Source: JAHJQZ01 sp963667595 (lineage in GTDB: Bacteria; Pseudomonadota; Alphaproteobacteria; Rhizobiales; Devosiaceae). From it: a stretch of DNA of 64,000 nucleotides. The DNA lies in NCBI GenBank assembly GCA_963667595.2, contig CAXXWD010000009.1:248001-312000 (forward strand), written 5' to 3'. Below are positions 1 through 8,686 of this stretch, in pieces. Made by a program: the position numbers and the translations under genes. The notes beneath the pieces were generated by a model, which was given only the letters and a program-made list of their open reading frames with translations, did not search any database and was not told the origin of the DNA. Every line of letters starts with the position of its first letter. The first letter of the stretch is position 1.

Positions 1-725
1 CCACGATAATGCGAGCGCGTCAGCTCGATGACGCGGCCATCCGCGGTTCGGCTTATGCGTTCGATGAGCAAACAGGGGGTGTCGGGCTTTGTGTCCAGCA
101 AGGCAGCCATTTTCGCCGCGAGGGGAACGGCTGTCAGGCGCTGGGTGGCGCGTACGGGCTTGTTGCCGCCGCGTTCCAGCGCCTCGTAGAGCGATCCATC
201 GTCTTTGAAGGTTTCCCCGAGAAGCGCCAGCGGCACCGTGGCCTGTTCCAGGGCCACCGGCATGCCCTCGGCAATGCGCAGCCGGTCGAGCCGCAGCATG
301 GTTTCGTGGGGCGATACGTTGAACAGAAAAATCTCGTCCGGTTTCGGCCGGCCCTCGGAGCGATTGATGACCCGCGTTTCCGCCTGCAAACCGAAAGCAT
401 GCATGTCGTGCGAGAAGGAAGACAGCCGCCACAAGGATTGTTCGATGAGAGGCACCGATTTGGCGACGAACGTTCCGCTGCCGCGCCGCACTTCGAGTTC
501 GCCGGTATTCGTCAGCTCCCGATAGGCATTGCGCACCGTAATGCGGCTGACGGACAGGTCCTCGGCAAGCTCACGCTCGGCTGGCAGAGCGTTTCCCGTC
601 GCCAATTGGTGGCTGGCGATAAGGCCACGCAGGGCATCGGCAAGCTGCAGGTAAAGCGGCCCGTGTCCGGTTAAGGGCGAAAAGCCGTAGGCGTGTAGCT
701 TTGTGCTGAGACGTTCTTGCACCAT
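1..725 (-). CDS. GntR family transcriptional regulator with UTRA domain (3' end outside window)
   Basis: Reading the minus strand from ATG at 725 gives 241 codons without a stop up to the window edge, so the C-terminus is missing. The N-terminal 75 residues form a GntR winged helix (PLYLQLADALRGLI, then LPAERELAEDLSVSRITVR). The rest matches the UTRA effector domain (ETMLRLDRLRIAEGMPVALE; CLLIERISRTADG), which in this HutC-type subfamily binds small sugars, amino acids or their phosphates. It is probably a local repressor. Its target is not visible because the downstream side lies outside the window. Repeated CCAATAT motifs cover its start region and suggest autoregulation. The family is secure; the ligand is unknown. 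Confidence 0.9.
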   Translation of the reverse strand, partial: MVQERLSTKLHAYGFSPLTGHGPLYLQLADALRGLIASHQLATGNALPAERELAEDLSVSRITVRNAYRELTNTGELEVRRGSGTFVAKSVPLIEQSLWRLSSFSHDMHAFGLQAETRVINRSEGRPKPDEIFLFNVSPHETMLRLDRLRIAEGMPVALEQATVPLALLGETFKDDGSLYEALERGGNKPVRATQRLTAVPLAAKMAALLDTKPDTPCLLIERISRTADGRVIELTRSHYR

Positions 726-769
726 AGGTCCAATATAGAACCAATATGGGATCTATTTCAATCCAATTT
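722..769. promoter_or_regulatory. candidate operator/promoter region of the GntR gene
   Basis: CCAATAT occurs at 730-736 and 741-747, one helical turn apart, with CCAATTT at 763-769. ATAGGTCC (724-731) and GGATCTAT (749-756) form a near-perfect inverted repeat. The AT-rich block stands out from the surrounding GC-rich DNA and overlaps the start codon at 725, as expected for an autoregulated repressor. It is inferred from sequence only. Confidence 0.4.
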
Positions 770-1239
770 CTATGGTTGTGACGTTCCTCGTGCCGCCGTT
801 GTGCTGGCATCCCGGATTGCGCCGGACGGGCCGACATCCTGTCGACAGGACGTTATGTCTTTCTCCGTGCTTGCCCGCATAAGTGGCGACGCTTTGCAAC
901 GCCAACGGATTGTAAAGAGTCACTTTGCACATGTGCCGGTACATGCGCGACGCACTTGATAAGGCGTGGCACCGTGCTGTGGGAGGCTGCTGGCTTTTTC
1001 GGCATGCCTGTCAAAGTCTCGAAGAAATCTGCGGCCATCGCCGGCTCGACGCCCCGTCAGCTCAGATTGCGGACCCGTCGCCGCTTGACGAAATCTGGTC
1101 TCCCCGGTACCACCCGAAGCACTGACGATCTCGCGCGTCACTTCGTGCCCCCAATGAGCCGAAATCACGGGTCACGAGCCGAACGAAACGAGATCGAAAT
1201 CGATGGGGTATCTGAGCTGACCCATTGATTTCAAAGGCT
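726..1239. other. intergenic region without recognisable gene
   Basis: Apart from the regulator's operator-like repeats at its left edge I see no coding frame with family resemblance, no strong hairpin and no repeat here. Short open frames on both strands look like chance. Confidence 0.5.
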
Positions 1240-1315
1240 GGGCCTGTAGCTCAATGGTTAGAGCCGGCCGCTCATAACGGTCTGGTTGCAGGTTCGAGTC
1301 CTGCCGGGCCCACCA
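1240..1315 (+). tRNA. ileX: tRNA-Ile2 (anticodon CAU, lysidine type)
   Basis: A 76-nt cloverleaf. Acceptor GGGCCTG (1240-1246) pairs with CGGGCCC (1305-1311), followed by A and an encoded CCA at 1313-1315. The anticodon loop is CTCATAA, giving CAU. The body resembles the minor isoleucine tRNA (E. coli ileX/ileY type), not initiator or elongator tRNA-Met, so C34 should be converted to lysidine by TilS and the tRNA should read AUA. A short T run follows. The CAU anticodon makes misannotation as tRNA-Met likely. Confidence 0.9.
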
Positions 1316-1902
1316 CTTTTTTGCCGCTGTCGAATCGTGGAAAATCGACGAGACGATCTCCGCCGCCTTCGGCATCGCGTTGGCATCCCTGTCCTCGACA
1401 TCAGGCGAACGTCTGTCGTTTGACACCCAATCACAGGCGGATTGCTGCGAGCTTCTTTAATGGAGCCGCGAGGTTGCAATCAAGAGTGCAACCTCCACCT
1501 TGAAAATATGTGCAACAACCATGACTGCGCAGCAATGTCAGATCGAGTGGTACCGGCGGCCTTTCACAGTGACCGGTTGTCGCCTGTCACCTGAACTTCG
1601 AAACAACGCTCGGAATCATCCCGGTGCGTGCCTGTCCCGGCGAAGGCCGTGAACACCGGAATCAACTCTCATTGACAACGTGCCAAAGCGCCTGTCGAAT
1701 AATCCATTGATATCTATTCACTTTATCGGACGGCGAGCAAAACTTCCAGTCTGGAAGCGAGATTACTTCGAGAGTGGTTCGCGCCATTGTGTGCCGGGAC
1801 GACCATGGGAGCAGCGAGACCGGCGCTGCAACCAGGATGACCCGCCTGCGCGGGTGTTGTTTAGGGGCGAACGCCTCAAGCCAAGGCGTCCGCCGGCCCC
1901 GT
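1316..1902. other. intergenic region, no gene seen
   Basis: No frame shows family resemblance. A GC-rich hairpin ACCCGC-CTGC-GCGGGT lies at 1840-1855 and is followed on the plus strand by GTTGTTT. It is weak as a terminator and lacks a T run on the minus strand, where the HAD gene ends. Confidence 0.45.
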
Positions 1903-2580
1903 TTACGAGTTCACACTATCGCTCCGAGTGATCAGATTGGCCGTGAGAAAGGTCGCGATTGAGTGTCCGGGGGGGATGTAATGTGTGCCTGCCGGGATCG
2001 TCGTGCGGTCATTCGAGAGGTGTTGCGGGTGGTAGAGAACCGTGGCGCCACTGGCAAGCCCGGCTGTGACGCCGATGAGGCTGTCCTCGACGACGAGACA
2101 GCTGGATGCTACGTAGCCAAGCCGTTTCGCCGCGAGCAGATAGCCTGCCGGATGCGGTTTGCCGTGCCAGACATCGGTCCGGCTGATCGCCACCTTGATG
2201 TCGTCAGCGAGACCCGAGACGGAAAGGCAAAGCGCAACTTCATTGGCGGTGGAATTGGAAACCACGGCCATCGGCACTCCGCGCCTGGCCCAGTCGGCAA
2301 CGAGATCGGCAACGGAGTCGCGGCGTCGGATATCCACGGCGTGAACGCGGTAGTGTTTCCATTTGCGCTGCCGCCATTCCGCTGCGGTGATGTTGAGTCC
2401 ACATGTTTCGCGAATGGAAGCGGCAACCTTGTCGGCGCTGCATCCCAGAAGGGCGGAATGGAAGGTGTCGGGGACGGTTAGCCCGAGCTCGGCAAGCGCC
2501 GCGTTGATCGCGGCGGCATGCACGGGCTCGCTGTCGACAAGCGTTCCGTCCAGATCCCAAAGAATGGCACGCGCTTTCAT
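1903..2580 (-). CDS. HAD superfamily sugar phosphatase / beta-phosphoglucomutase-like
   Basis: The 225-aa protein has the haloacid dehalogenase motifs in order: WDLDGTLVDSEP near the N-terminus (nucleophile D9, acid/base D11), the VVSNS threonine/serine motif, the lysine in GKPHP, and the acidic VVEDS motif. A helical cap follows motif I, as in the beta-phosphoglucomutase and sugar-phosphatase subfamily. It probably dephosphorylates or mutates a cytoplasmic sugar or polyol phosphate. Its ATG overlaps the stop of the upstream FGGY kinase as ATGA (2577-2580), so the two are translationally coupled and probably act on the same sugar. Substrate cannot be read from sequence. Confidence 0.85.
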   Translation of the reverse strand: MKARAILWDLDGTLVDSEPVHAAAINAALAELGLTVPDTFHSALLGCSADKVAASIRETCGLNITAAEWRQRKWKHYRVHAVDIRRRDSVADLVADWARRGVPMAVVSNSTANEVALCLSVSGLADDIKVAISRTDVWHGKPHPAGYLLAAKRLGYVASSCLVVEDSLIGVTAGLASGATVLYHPQHLSNDRTTIPAGTHYIPPGHSIATFLTANLITRSDSVNS

Positions 2581-4068
2581 AGGGCGTCGAGATCGTCGTA
2601 GAACGATTTGGCGTTTTCATAGAGGCGCGTGTAGATCGGCATCATGCGATCATAGAGGTCGATCCATGCCGGATTTGGTTTGATTTCCCGGGAAAATCGC
2701 ACCATGCGCTTCGTCGCCGTTTCCAGATCGGGCGCATTGCCCGTGCTCGCGGACATCAGGATCGCGGCGCCGATGACGCCACATTCGAGTTCCTCGGGGA
2801 TCAGGTAGGGAACGCCATACATGGCGGATTTGATTTCCAGCCACAGGTCCGATTTGGCGCCGCCCGAAGCGGCGACGATGCGCTCGGGACGGCCCTGTCC
2901 CCTCTGGTAACTGGTCAAGGACCCGCCGCACTGAGAACGCCACGCCTTCCAGTACGGCGCGGTGCAGTTCGGCCAAACCGTGTTCGGCCTTGAGGCCGAA
3001 GAACTGGGCACGCGAATTGTGCTTTTCGGCCATGCGTTCTCCTGACAGATAAGGCAGGAAAAACAGCCCGTTGGAGCCGACCTCGGCATGGGTGGCGATC
3101 TCGGCCACCTCTTCATAGCTGCGCTTGTTCTCATGGAAGGCGCGTCTGGCCCAGCGTACGGCGTCGCCGCCGGCATCGAGCAGGGTCATGACACCCCACA
3201 CGCCGTTGGGCGTCAGCACGTTGGAAACCGACGGATCGAGGATGGCGCTGTCATGCAGTAACGTGACGATCGAAGAGGTGCCGGTCACGTCCGACCCCAT
3301 GCCCGGTTGCATCACACCCGAGCCCAATAACGCCATGGGATAGTCTCCGGCGCCAACCAGAACCGGAATATCGGACGAAAGTCCGAGATCGGCGGCGACC
3401 TTGGCATCGAGACTGCCCAACACGTCTGCCGGGGAGTGGAGAGGAGCGAGCAACGAGCGCGGCACCCCCGTCATGTCGCAAAGCTCCTGAGACCAGTCGC
3501 GCGTCTTCCAATCCATCAGATAGCTGAGAGAAGCCTCGGTGACGTCCTGCGCGCGCACGCCGGTCAGTTTGAAGTTGATCCAGTCCTTCGGCATCAAAAG
3601 AGTGGTGGAGCGCGCGAGAACGTCGGGCTTGTTTTCGGCAATCCAGGCCACCTTGAAGGCCGGCCATGCCGGGGCAGGCATGTTCGCCGTCAGGCGCAGC
3701 CCCTTTTCCGGCGGATAGCGTTTCTCGAAGGCCTCGACCTGCGGCACGGTTCGTTTGTCGTTCCACAGCGGCACGGCATCGAGCGTGGGATTGCCGTCGG
3801 CGTCGATCAGGACGGAACCGTGCATCTGGCCGCACACGCAGATCGCTGCAACGCGGCTGGCTGCGTTATCGACCTTTTCCAGAACCTCGCGGATCGTGAT
3901 TTCGGTACCGTGCCACCAATCCAGCGGCCGTTGTTCCGACCAGCCGAAACGCGGCACGATTTGCTCGTGTTCCTTGTGACTGAACGCCAGGATGTGACCG
4001 CTCTCGTCAGTCAGAGCCGATCGCAGCCCGCCGGTGCCAACATCAATCGCCAGATACAGATCGCGCAC
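2577..4068 (-). pseudogene. FGGY carbohydrate kinase (xylulokinase-like), frameshifted
   Basis: From ATG at 4068 the frame reads a typical FGGY kinase: DVGTGGLRSAL nucleotide-binding start, WNDKR, the mid-protein PMALLGSG and LLDAGGDAVRW regions, and EGVAFSVRRVLDQL. Near 2900 the reading moves to another frame that carries the conserved end (RPERIVAASGGAKSDLWLEI, then GVIGAAILM) and stops at 2577. The junction falls in a four-C run at 2899-2902 (GGGG on the coding strand). Removing one base restores one frame of about 497 codons, close to normal FGGY size. This is either a real one-base insertion or a homopolymer sequencing error. Everything else looks intact. It would phosphorylate a ketose or polyol, and runs opposite to the Entner-Doudoroff-like operon. 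Confidence 0.8.
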
Positions 4069-4339
4069 TTTCTACTCCCTTTTTTGACCGATCCCGCTGC
4101 TCTCGCTGGAGAGAACAGGAACGGAATACCGTCGCTTGGCATGAAGCTTCACGAGCGGCACCGACAGCGATCCGGTCTTTCGACACGATGCGGGGCAGAT
4201 CGGCGCATCATCGCAATGCTCCCTGCTCCGCGTACCCAATGTGCATGGGTAGGCGCCATCGGCACAAAGCGCCCTTGCGTACACGCAGCGCTCTCCGAAC
4301 GGGACAATGGTGCATCGATCCGGTTTTGACAACAAGAAA

Positions 4340-4354
4340 AGTAGCTAAACTACC
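4340..4354. promoter_or_regulatory. HexR/RpiR-like operator candidate 1
   Basis: AGTAGCTAAACTACC contains the palindrome GTAG-N5-CTAC (4341-4353). The same arrangement recurs before the cupin gene (4667-4679), with related sites upstream of the sugar-binding protein gene. It resembles the AT-centred pseudopalindrome bound by HexR-type RpiR regulators, and such a regulator is encoded at 8687-9568. It sits in the intergenic region between the kinase and the cupin gene. Confidence 0.5.
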
Positions 4355-4666
4355 GATTGTGTCGCTTCGTCTCACCCATTGATGATTTCGCTGCGCCCGA
4401 CCGAAGCGAAAAATCAATTTATCTTATTGTATATAAAAGGAAAAATGCCATCATTCATGTTGACGGCAGGTCTCTGTAGCAGAAGTGTGGGTTCAGCGAA
4501 TGTATGAATTATACCAATGAACAATCGCCTTGCTGCCGACGAAGGTATGCATATCTAACATATTAAAATACCTAATTAAAAACATTGATATGAGCACGGA
4601 TTTGGGTGTTCTGGCGGCAAAGGAGAGGCCGCAAGCTTTTGGGGTTGCCAAATCGATGCAAATTAC

Positions 4667-4679
4667 GTAGTTAAGCTAC
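4667..4679. promoter_or_regulatory. HexR/RpiR-like operator candidate 2, next to the isomerase start
   Basis: GTAGTTAAGCTAC is an inverted repeat GTAG/CTAC with a 5-bp TTAAG centre, ending 20 bp before the ATG at 4699 and just upstream of the GGAGAG ribosome site. A regulator bound here would block transcription or initiation of the isomerase-aldolase operon. Confidence 0.5.
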
Positions 4680-4698
4680 ATATCCACTGGAGAGATGC

Positions 4699-5319
4699 AT
4701 GTACCAGGAACCGACATCGCACAAAATTGACGAGATCTCGGGCGATATGAGTGCCGCAACCGGGGTTTATGAAAAACGTCTCAAAGATCTTGAGGGCGTT
4801 TACGGCGATGTCGCCGCCTTCACCGAAGCAGTCGCGAAGAAGGGCGAAGATGTCGTTTATAGGGTCCATGAAATGCGCCCGGCGCAAAAGCATGGCGATA
4901 TTATTTTTGGCACAACATTCATGCTGCCCGGCCGGATCGGCAACGAATACTTTATGACGCGCGGACACATCCATGCGCGCGCAAATCGTCCGGAAATCTA
5001 CTATGGCGAGACTGGCAGCGGGCTCATGCTGATGGAGAATCCGGACGGTGAAGTTCGAATTCAGGAAATCGCGCCGCGCGTGGCCGTCTACGTGCCGCCA
5101 TGTTGGATCCATCGCTCCGTCAATACCGGAGCCGAACCTCTGGTCATGAGCTTCTTCTACCCGAGCGATTCCGGTCAAGACTATGACATCATTGCACGTT
5201 CCGGCGGCATGGCCACCCGGATCGTTGCCGATGGCGCTGGCTGGAAAGCTGTTCCCAATCCCAACTACCGCCCGCGCTCTGCCGAAGAGGTAGCGCAGGT
5301 TCTCGAAACACAAGACTGA
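4699..5319 (+). CDS. cupin-type glucose-6-phosphate isomerase
   Basis: The 206-aa protein resembles the metal-dependent cupin phosphoglucose isomerases first known from archaea (PgiA type). The cupin metal site is complete: H90 and H92 in TRGHIH, E99 in the following strand, and H138 in PPCWIH. The family interconverts glucose 6-phosphate and fructose 6-phosphate in the cytoplasm. It opens an operon whose next gene is KDPG aldolase, 14 bp downstream, so it may feed a hexose phosphate into or out of an Entner-Doudoroff-like route. ATG at 4699 follows GGAGAG at good spacing. Because neighbouring enzymes are atypical, the real substrate may be another aldose or ketose 6-phosphate. Confidence 0.8.
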   Translation: MYQEPTSHKIDEISGDMSAATGVYEKRLKDLEGVYGDVAAFTEAVAKKGEDVVYRVHEMRPAQKHGDIIFGTTFMLPGRIGNEYFMTRGHIHARANRPEIYYGETGSGLMLMENPDGEVRIQEIAPRVAVYVPPCWIHRSVNTGAEPLVMSFFYPSDSGQDYDIIARSGGMATRIVADGAGWKAVPNPNYRPRSAEEVAQVLETQD

Positions 5320-5333
5320 AACGGACTCCAACA

Positions 5334-5978
5334 ATGGGTATTTTTGATACACTTTCGAAGTACGGCGTTGTGCCTGTCATTGCCATTGACGATGCCAAGG
5401 ACGCCTTGCCGCTCGCCGATGCGCTGATCGCCGGTGGCCTGCCGGTGGCGGAGATCACCTTTCGGACCGCCGCCGCGCGCGATGTTATTGCCGAGATCAG
5501 TAAGCATCGCCCCGACGTGCAGCTGGGCGCGGGCACGGTATTGTCGACGGAGCAGGTCGATTCCGCCATGGCGGCGGGTGCCCGTTTCGCGCTTTCGCCT
5601 GGGCTCGATAGCGAAGTGCTCTCCTATGCTATGAAAAAAGGATTGCCATTCGCTCCCGGACTGATGACGCCGAGCGAACTGCAAGCGGCCATAAAGGCCG
5701 GATGCAAGTTGGTTAAGTTCTTCCCGGCCATGGCCGCGGGTGGACCGAGCATGCTCAAAAACATCGTTGCGCCCTATGCCCATACCGGGGTCGGTTTCAA
5801 TCCGACCGGGGGTGTCAATCTCGACAATCTCGGCGACTGGCTGGCCATTCCGCAGGTGCGTGCGGTCGGTGGAACCTGGATTGCCAAGAAGGCGGATATC
5901 GCTGCCGGAAACTGGGACCAGATCGCCAAGAACGCCCGTGAGGCCGTTGCCAAGGTGAAGGAACTCAGGGGCGCGTGA
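5334..5978 (+). CDS. eda: 2-dehydro-3-deoxyphosphogluconate aldolase (KDPG/KHG class I aldolase)
   Basis: The 214-aa product has the full KDPG aldolase pattern: GVVPVIAIDD at the start of the TIM barrel, E40 in AEITFR, GAGTVLS, FALSPG, PGLMTPSE, and the Schiff-base lysine K128 in KLVKFFPA, then GFNPTGG. The reaction cleaves 2-keto-3-deoxy-6-phosphogluconate (or a related 2-keto-3-deoxy sugar acid phosphate) to pyruvate and glyceraldehyde 3-phosphate. No 6-phosphogluconate dehydratase (Edd) is in the locus, so the dehydration step is either elsewhere or done by a non-homologous neighbour. The stop overlaps the next gene's start (TGATG), showing tight coupling. Confidence 0.93.
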   Translation: MGIFDTLSKYGVVPVIAIDDAKDALPLADALIAGGLPVAEITFRTAAARDVIAEISKHRPDVQLGAGTVLSTEQVDSAMAAGARFALSPGLDSEVLSYAMKKGLPFAPGLMTPSELQAAIKAGCKLVKFFPAMAAGGPSMLKNIVAPYAHTGVGFNPTGGVNLDNLGDWLAIPQVRAVGGTWIAKKADIAAGNWDQIAKNAREAVAKVKELRGA

Positions 5979-6931
5979 TGACTTTATCCCCCGCAACCAA
6001 ACCGACCTTCTATTTCATCGGTGTGACCACGGGTCATTCCTCGATCATGAAGGTCTTTCCCGCATGGGCAAAATACCTTGATCTCGGCGATGTCGAGATT
6101 AAGGGCATCGATCTGGCGCTACACGATACGCCGGAACGTTATCGCGAGGTCGTGTCCTTCCTCAAATCCGATCCGCTGTCGTTAGGCGCGCTCGTCACGA
6201 CGCACAAAATCGACCTGTTCGCTGCGGCGAAGGACATGTTCGACGAAATCGATCCACATGCGTGGCTCATGTCGGAAACCTCGTGTCTGTCCAAGCGTGA
6301 TGGCAAGCTGATCTGTCACGCCAAGGATCCCATTTCTTCGGGGCTTTCGCTCGATGGCTTTCTGCCCGAGGCCCATTTCGCCAGGACCGGCGCGGAACTG
6401 TTTTCCATGGGGGCCGGCGGATCCACCATCGCCCTGACATGGCATATGATGCAGGAAAAGCGCGGTGCGGACCGGCCGTCCCGCATAATCGTGTCCAATC
6501 GTTCGCAGCCGAGGCTCGATCATATCCGTAACATCCACAAGGAACTCGGCATCGACCTGCCCGTAGACTACGTGCTGGCGCCGAAACCGGAGGACAACGA
6601 CCGGGTGATGGCGAAACTTAAGCCGGGCTCTCTGGTCATCAACGCGACCGGTCTTGGCAAGGATGCGCCAGGCTCTCCGCTGACCTTCGCCGGTCAGTTT
6701 CCGCAGGACGGCATCGTCTGGGAGCTGAACTATCGTGGCGATCTGGTCTTTCTTGATCAGGCGAATGCACAGAAACAGGCGCGCAATCTGCAGATCGAAG
6801 ACGGTTGGACTTATTTCATCCACGGCTGGACGCAGGTCATCGCCGAAGTCTTCCACATTGAAATTCCGACCTCCGGGCCGCGTTTCGACGAGATTTCATC
6901 CATAGCAGCCAATGCAACGAGGCGGTCATGA
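5978..6931 (+). CDS. shikimate dehydrogenase-like NAD(P) oxidoreductase, diverged substrate site
   Basis: About 317 aa. The fold and catalytic pair of the shikimate/quinate dehydrogenase family are visible: the lysine in LVTTHK (about residue 77) matches the NVTxPxK lysine, and the aspartate in HAKDPI (about 117) matches the NTD aspartate. GAGGST (about 145-150) is the nucleotide-binding loop. The substrate-clamping SxS motif reads HSSIMK and the usual asparagine motif before the catalytic aspartate is replaced by SETS. This suggests an enzyme working on a sugar-derived hydroxy acid or cyclitol rather than shikimate. ATG at 5978 is preferred over GTG at 5975 because it shares one base with the aldolase stop. 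It ends with an ATGA overlap into the next gene. Confidence 0.75.
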   Translation: MTLSPATKPTFYFIGVTTGHSSIMKVFPAWAKYLDLGDVEIKGIDLALHDTPERYREVVSFLKSDPLSLGALVTTHKIDLFAAAKDMFDEIDPHAWLMSETSCLSKRDGKLICHAKDPISSGLSLDGFLPEAHFARTGAELFSMGAGGSTIALTWHMMQEKRGADRPSRIIVSNRSQPRLDHIRNIHKELGIDLPVDYVLAPKPEDNDRVMAKLKPGSLVINATGLGKDAPGSPLTFAGQFPQDGIVWELNYRGDLVFLDQANAQKQARNLQIEDGWTYFIHGWTQVIAEVFHIEIPTSGPRFDEISSIAANATRRS

Positions 6932-7866
6932 GCGGCAATATCATGATTACTCCGCGCTCCCTGTCCAAGGGCGGGCATCCGGGCCTTCAACCCCTGCTCG
7001 ATGCGGGTTTCCAACTGGTCTTTCCTGCGCCGGGCGCAACGCCCAAGGAAGCGGATCTGGTCGGGGCGATATCGGATTGCGTTGGATGGCTCGCCGGTGT
7101 CGAACCGGTTTCGGAAGCGGTCATCGATGCAGCGAAAAAACTCAAGGTAATTTCGCGAAATGGGACCGGGGTCGACAATCTGCCGGTGGCCGCCATCGAA
7201 GCCAGGGGTATTGAAATCCGTCGGGCCGCAGGCACCAACGCGCGCGGTGTCGCCGAACTGGCGCTCACCCTGACATTGGCTGCGATGCGTCAGATCATAC
7301 CGACACACAACAAGTTGTCGTCCGGTGAGTGGGTGCGCAAGATCGGGCACGAAATGCTCGGCAGCCAGGTTGGCGTAATCGGTCTTGGCGCGATTGGTGC
7401 GCAGTATGTCGGTTTTACCCTGGCATTGGGTGCCGAGGTTCGTGGCTACGATCCCTACGCCAATGCCGACCGCGTGACTGATCCCATGTTCAAAAGATGC
7501 GCGTTCGCCGAAGCCCTGGATGGAGCAAATGTACTGAGTTTGCACGCTCCAATGCCTTCGGACAGACGGCCGATCATCGGTGCCGCCGAGCTTGACGCCC
7601 TGGCGCCCGGCGCGGTGGTGATCAATACGGCACGAGCCGGCCTTGTCGATGCCGCGGCGATGCTTGCTGCACTCGACAAAGGGCAGGTCAGCGTCTACGC
7701 CACCGATGTCTTTGAGACGGAACCCCCGGAACCATCGCCTCTCCTGTCGCATCCGCAGGTTATCCTGACCAGCCATATCGGTGGATTCACGGTGGATTCG
7801 GTGGAACGCAGCACGTCCACGGCGGTCGACAACATCCTCGAGGTGCTCAAGGTTCATGCGGATTGA
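6928..7866 (+). CDS. D-isomer-specific 2-hydroxyacid dehydrogenase (SerA/phosphoglycerate dehydrogenase-like)
   Basis: The 312-aa protein lacks the regulatory ACT domain of SerA but has the whole catalytic core: NGTGVDNL, NARGVAELAL, the NAD-binding GLGAIG at 152-157, and the catalytic triad R236 (INTARAGLVD), E265 (VFETEPP) and H283 (SHIGG). Family members interconvert 2-hydroxy and 2-keto acids with NAD(P). Being coupled to KDPG aldolase and the shikimate-dehydrogenase-like gene by overlapping start and stop codons, it most likely handles a sugar-acid intermediate and not serine biosynthesis. Precise substrate unknown. Confidence 0.87.
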   Translation: MSGNIMITPRSLSKGGHPGLQPLLDAGFQLVFPAPGATPKEADLVGAISDCVGWLAGVEPVSEAVIDAAKKLKVISRNGTGVDNLPVAAIEARGIEIRRAAGTNARGVAELALTLTLAAMRQIIPTHNKLSSGEWVRKIGHEMLGSQVGVIGLGAIGAQYVGFTLALGAEVRGYDPYANADRVTDPMFKRCAFAEALDGANVLSLHAPMPSDRRPIIGAAELDALAPGAVVINTARAGLVDAAAMLAALDKGQVSVYATDVFETEPPEPSPLLSHPQVILTSHIGGFTVDSVERSTSTAVDNILEVLKVHAD

Positions 7867-8671
7867 GCGGAAAGCGGGATTCCCGCGTGCGGGCGAGCCT
7901 GGCCTGTTCTGGTTGGGACAGGCCGGCTTCTGGATCGAAACCGGGGAACATCGGATACTGATCGATCCCTATCTTTCCGACAGCCTCGCGAGAAAATACG
8001 CGGGCAAAAAGCATGAACATAAGCGGATGATGCCCCCGCCGGTGGCCGTGGAAAAGCTGCCCCGGCCCGATCTGGTCCTCATTACGCACGGGCACACGGA
8101 TCACATGGATCCAGATACGCTGCGCCCGCTCCATTCCCGCTTTCCGGACCTGCCCTTTGTGGTTCCGAAAGCAAAACTGGAGCTTGCGCGGAAACGGATC
8201 GGTGACAGTGCGCTTCTGATCGGAGCGGACGCGGGTGACGAACTCGCGCCGCTTCCCGCGTTGAAGCTGCAGATCTTTCCCGCGGCGCATGAAAAGGTCG
8301 AGAGAGACGCGCTGGGTCAGTTTGTCTTTCTCGGCTACGGCCTCGCTACGAGGGGGATGAGAATCTATCACTCGGGGGACTGTATTCCCTTCGATGGGCA
8401 AGCCGATCTGATCGGAGACTTTGCTCCCGATATCGCTCTGCTTCCCGTCAACGGACGCGATGCCCAGAGATTGGCAGATGGCATTCCCGGCAATTTTTCC
8501 CTGAAAGAGGCCATCGATCTTTCAGAAAATATTCCCTACCTCGTTCCCCATCACTTCGGTATGTTCGATTTCAACACGATCGACCCGGCAGAAATCGACA
8601 AGGCGGCACAGACTATTGCGCGCCCGAAAATTGTCCGGCCGCAGCCAGGGGAGATTCTGAGAATTCTGTAG
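7856..8671 (+). CDS. UlaG-like metallo-beta-lactamase fold lactonase
   Basis: From ATG 7856 the protein is 271 aa and overlaps the previous stop by 11 bp. A longer upstream frame exists but runs through the hydroxyacid dehydrogenase gene. The metal motif THGHTDHMD sits at 77-85 (H78, H80, D82, H83). Further metal ligands are likely in AAHEKV and YHSGDC, with a late PHHFGMF. The YLSDSLARKY and KHEHKRMMPP blocks are typical of UlaG, the L-ascorbate-6-phosphate lactonase, and its relatives. A lactonase fits a pathway in which one of the dehydrogenases makes an aldonolactone. Ascorbate itself is not supported, because no other ula-like genes are present. Confidence 0.8.
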   Translation: MRIERKAGFPRAGEPGLFWLGQAGFWIETGEHRILIDPYLSDSLARKYAGKKHEHKRMMPPPVAVEKLPRPDLVLITHGHTDHMDPDTLRPLHSRFPDLPFVVPKAKLELARKRIGDSALLIGADAGDELAPLPALKLQIFPAAHEKVERDALGQFVFLGYGLATRGMRIYHSGDCIPFDGQADLIGDFAPDIALLPVNGRDAQRLADGIPGNFSLKEAIDLSENIPYLVPHHFGMFDFNTIDPAEIDKAAQTIARPKIVRPQPGEILRIL

Positions 8672-8686
8672 CCGAACGGGGGAGCG

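Larger units (their letters stand above)
4069..4698. other. divergent intergenic region between kinase and isomerase operons
   Basis: About 630 bp without a credible gene. The right part (about 4400-4700) is distinctly AT-rich, as expected for promoters. It contains the two GTAG-N5-CTAC palindromes listed separately. Short frames here show no family resemblance. Confidence 0.6.

Noticed and set aside
1240..1315. tRNA-Met reading of the CAU tRNA
   Set aside because: The body matches the Ile2 type (ileX) and not initiator or elongator Met tRNAs.
1172..1426. 84-aa minus-strand frame containing WWARQDSNLQPDRYERPALTI
   Set aside because: It is the antisense of the tRNA-Ile2 gene, a well-known spurious translation.
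1840..1855. ACCCGC-CTGC-GCGGGT hairpin as terminator of the HAD gene
   Set aside because: On the minus strand no T run follows; only the plus strand has a weak GTTGTTT.
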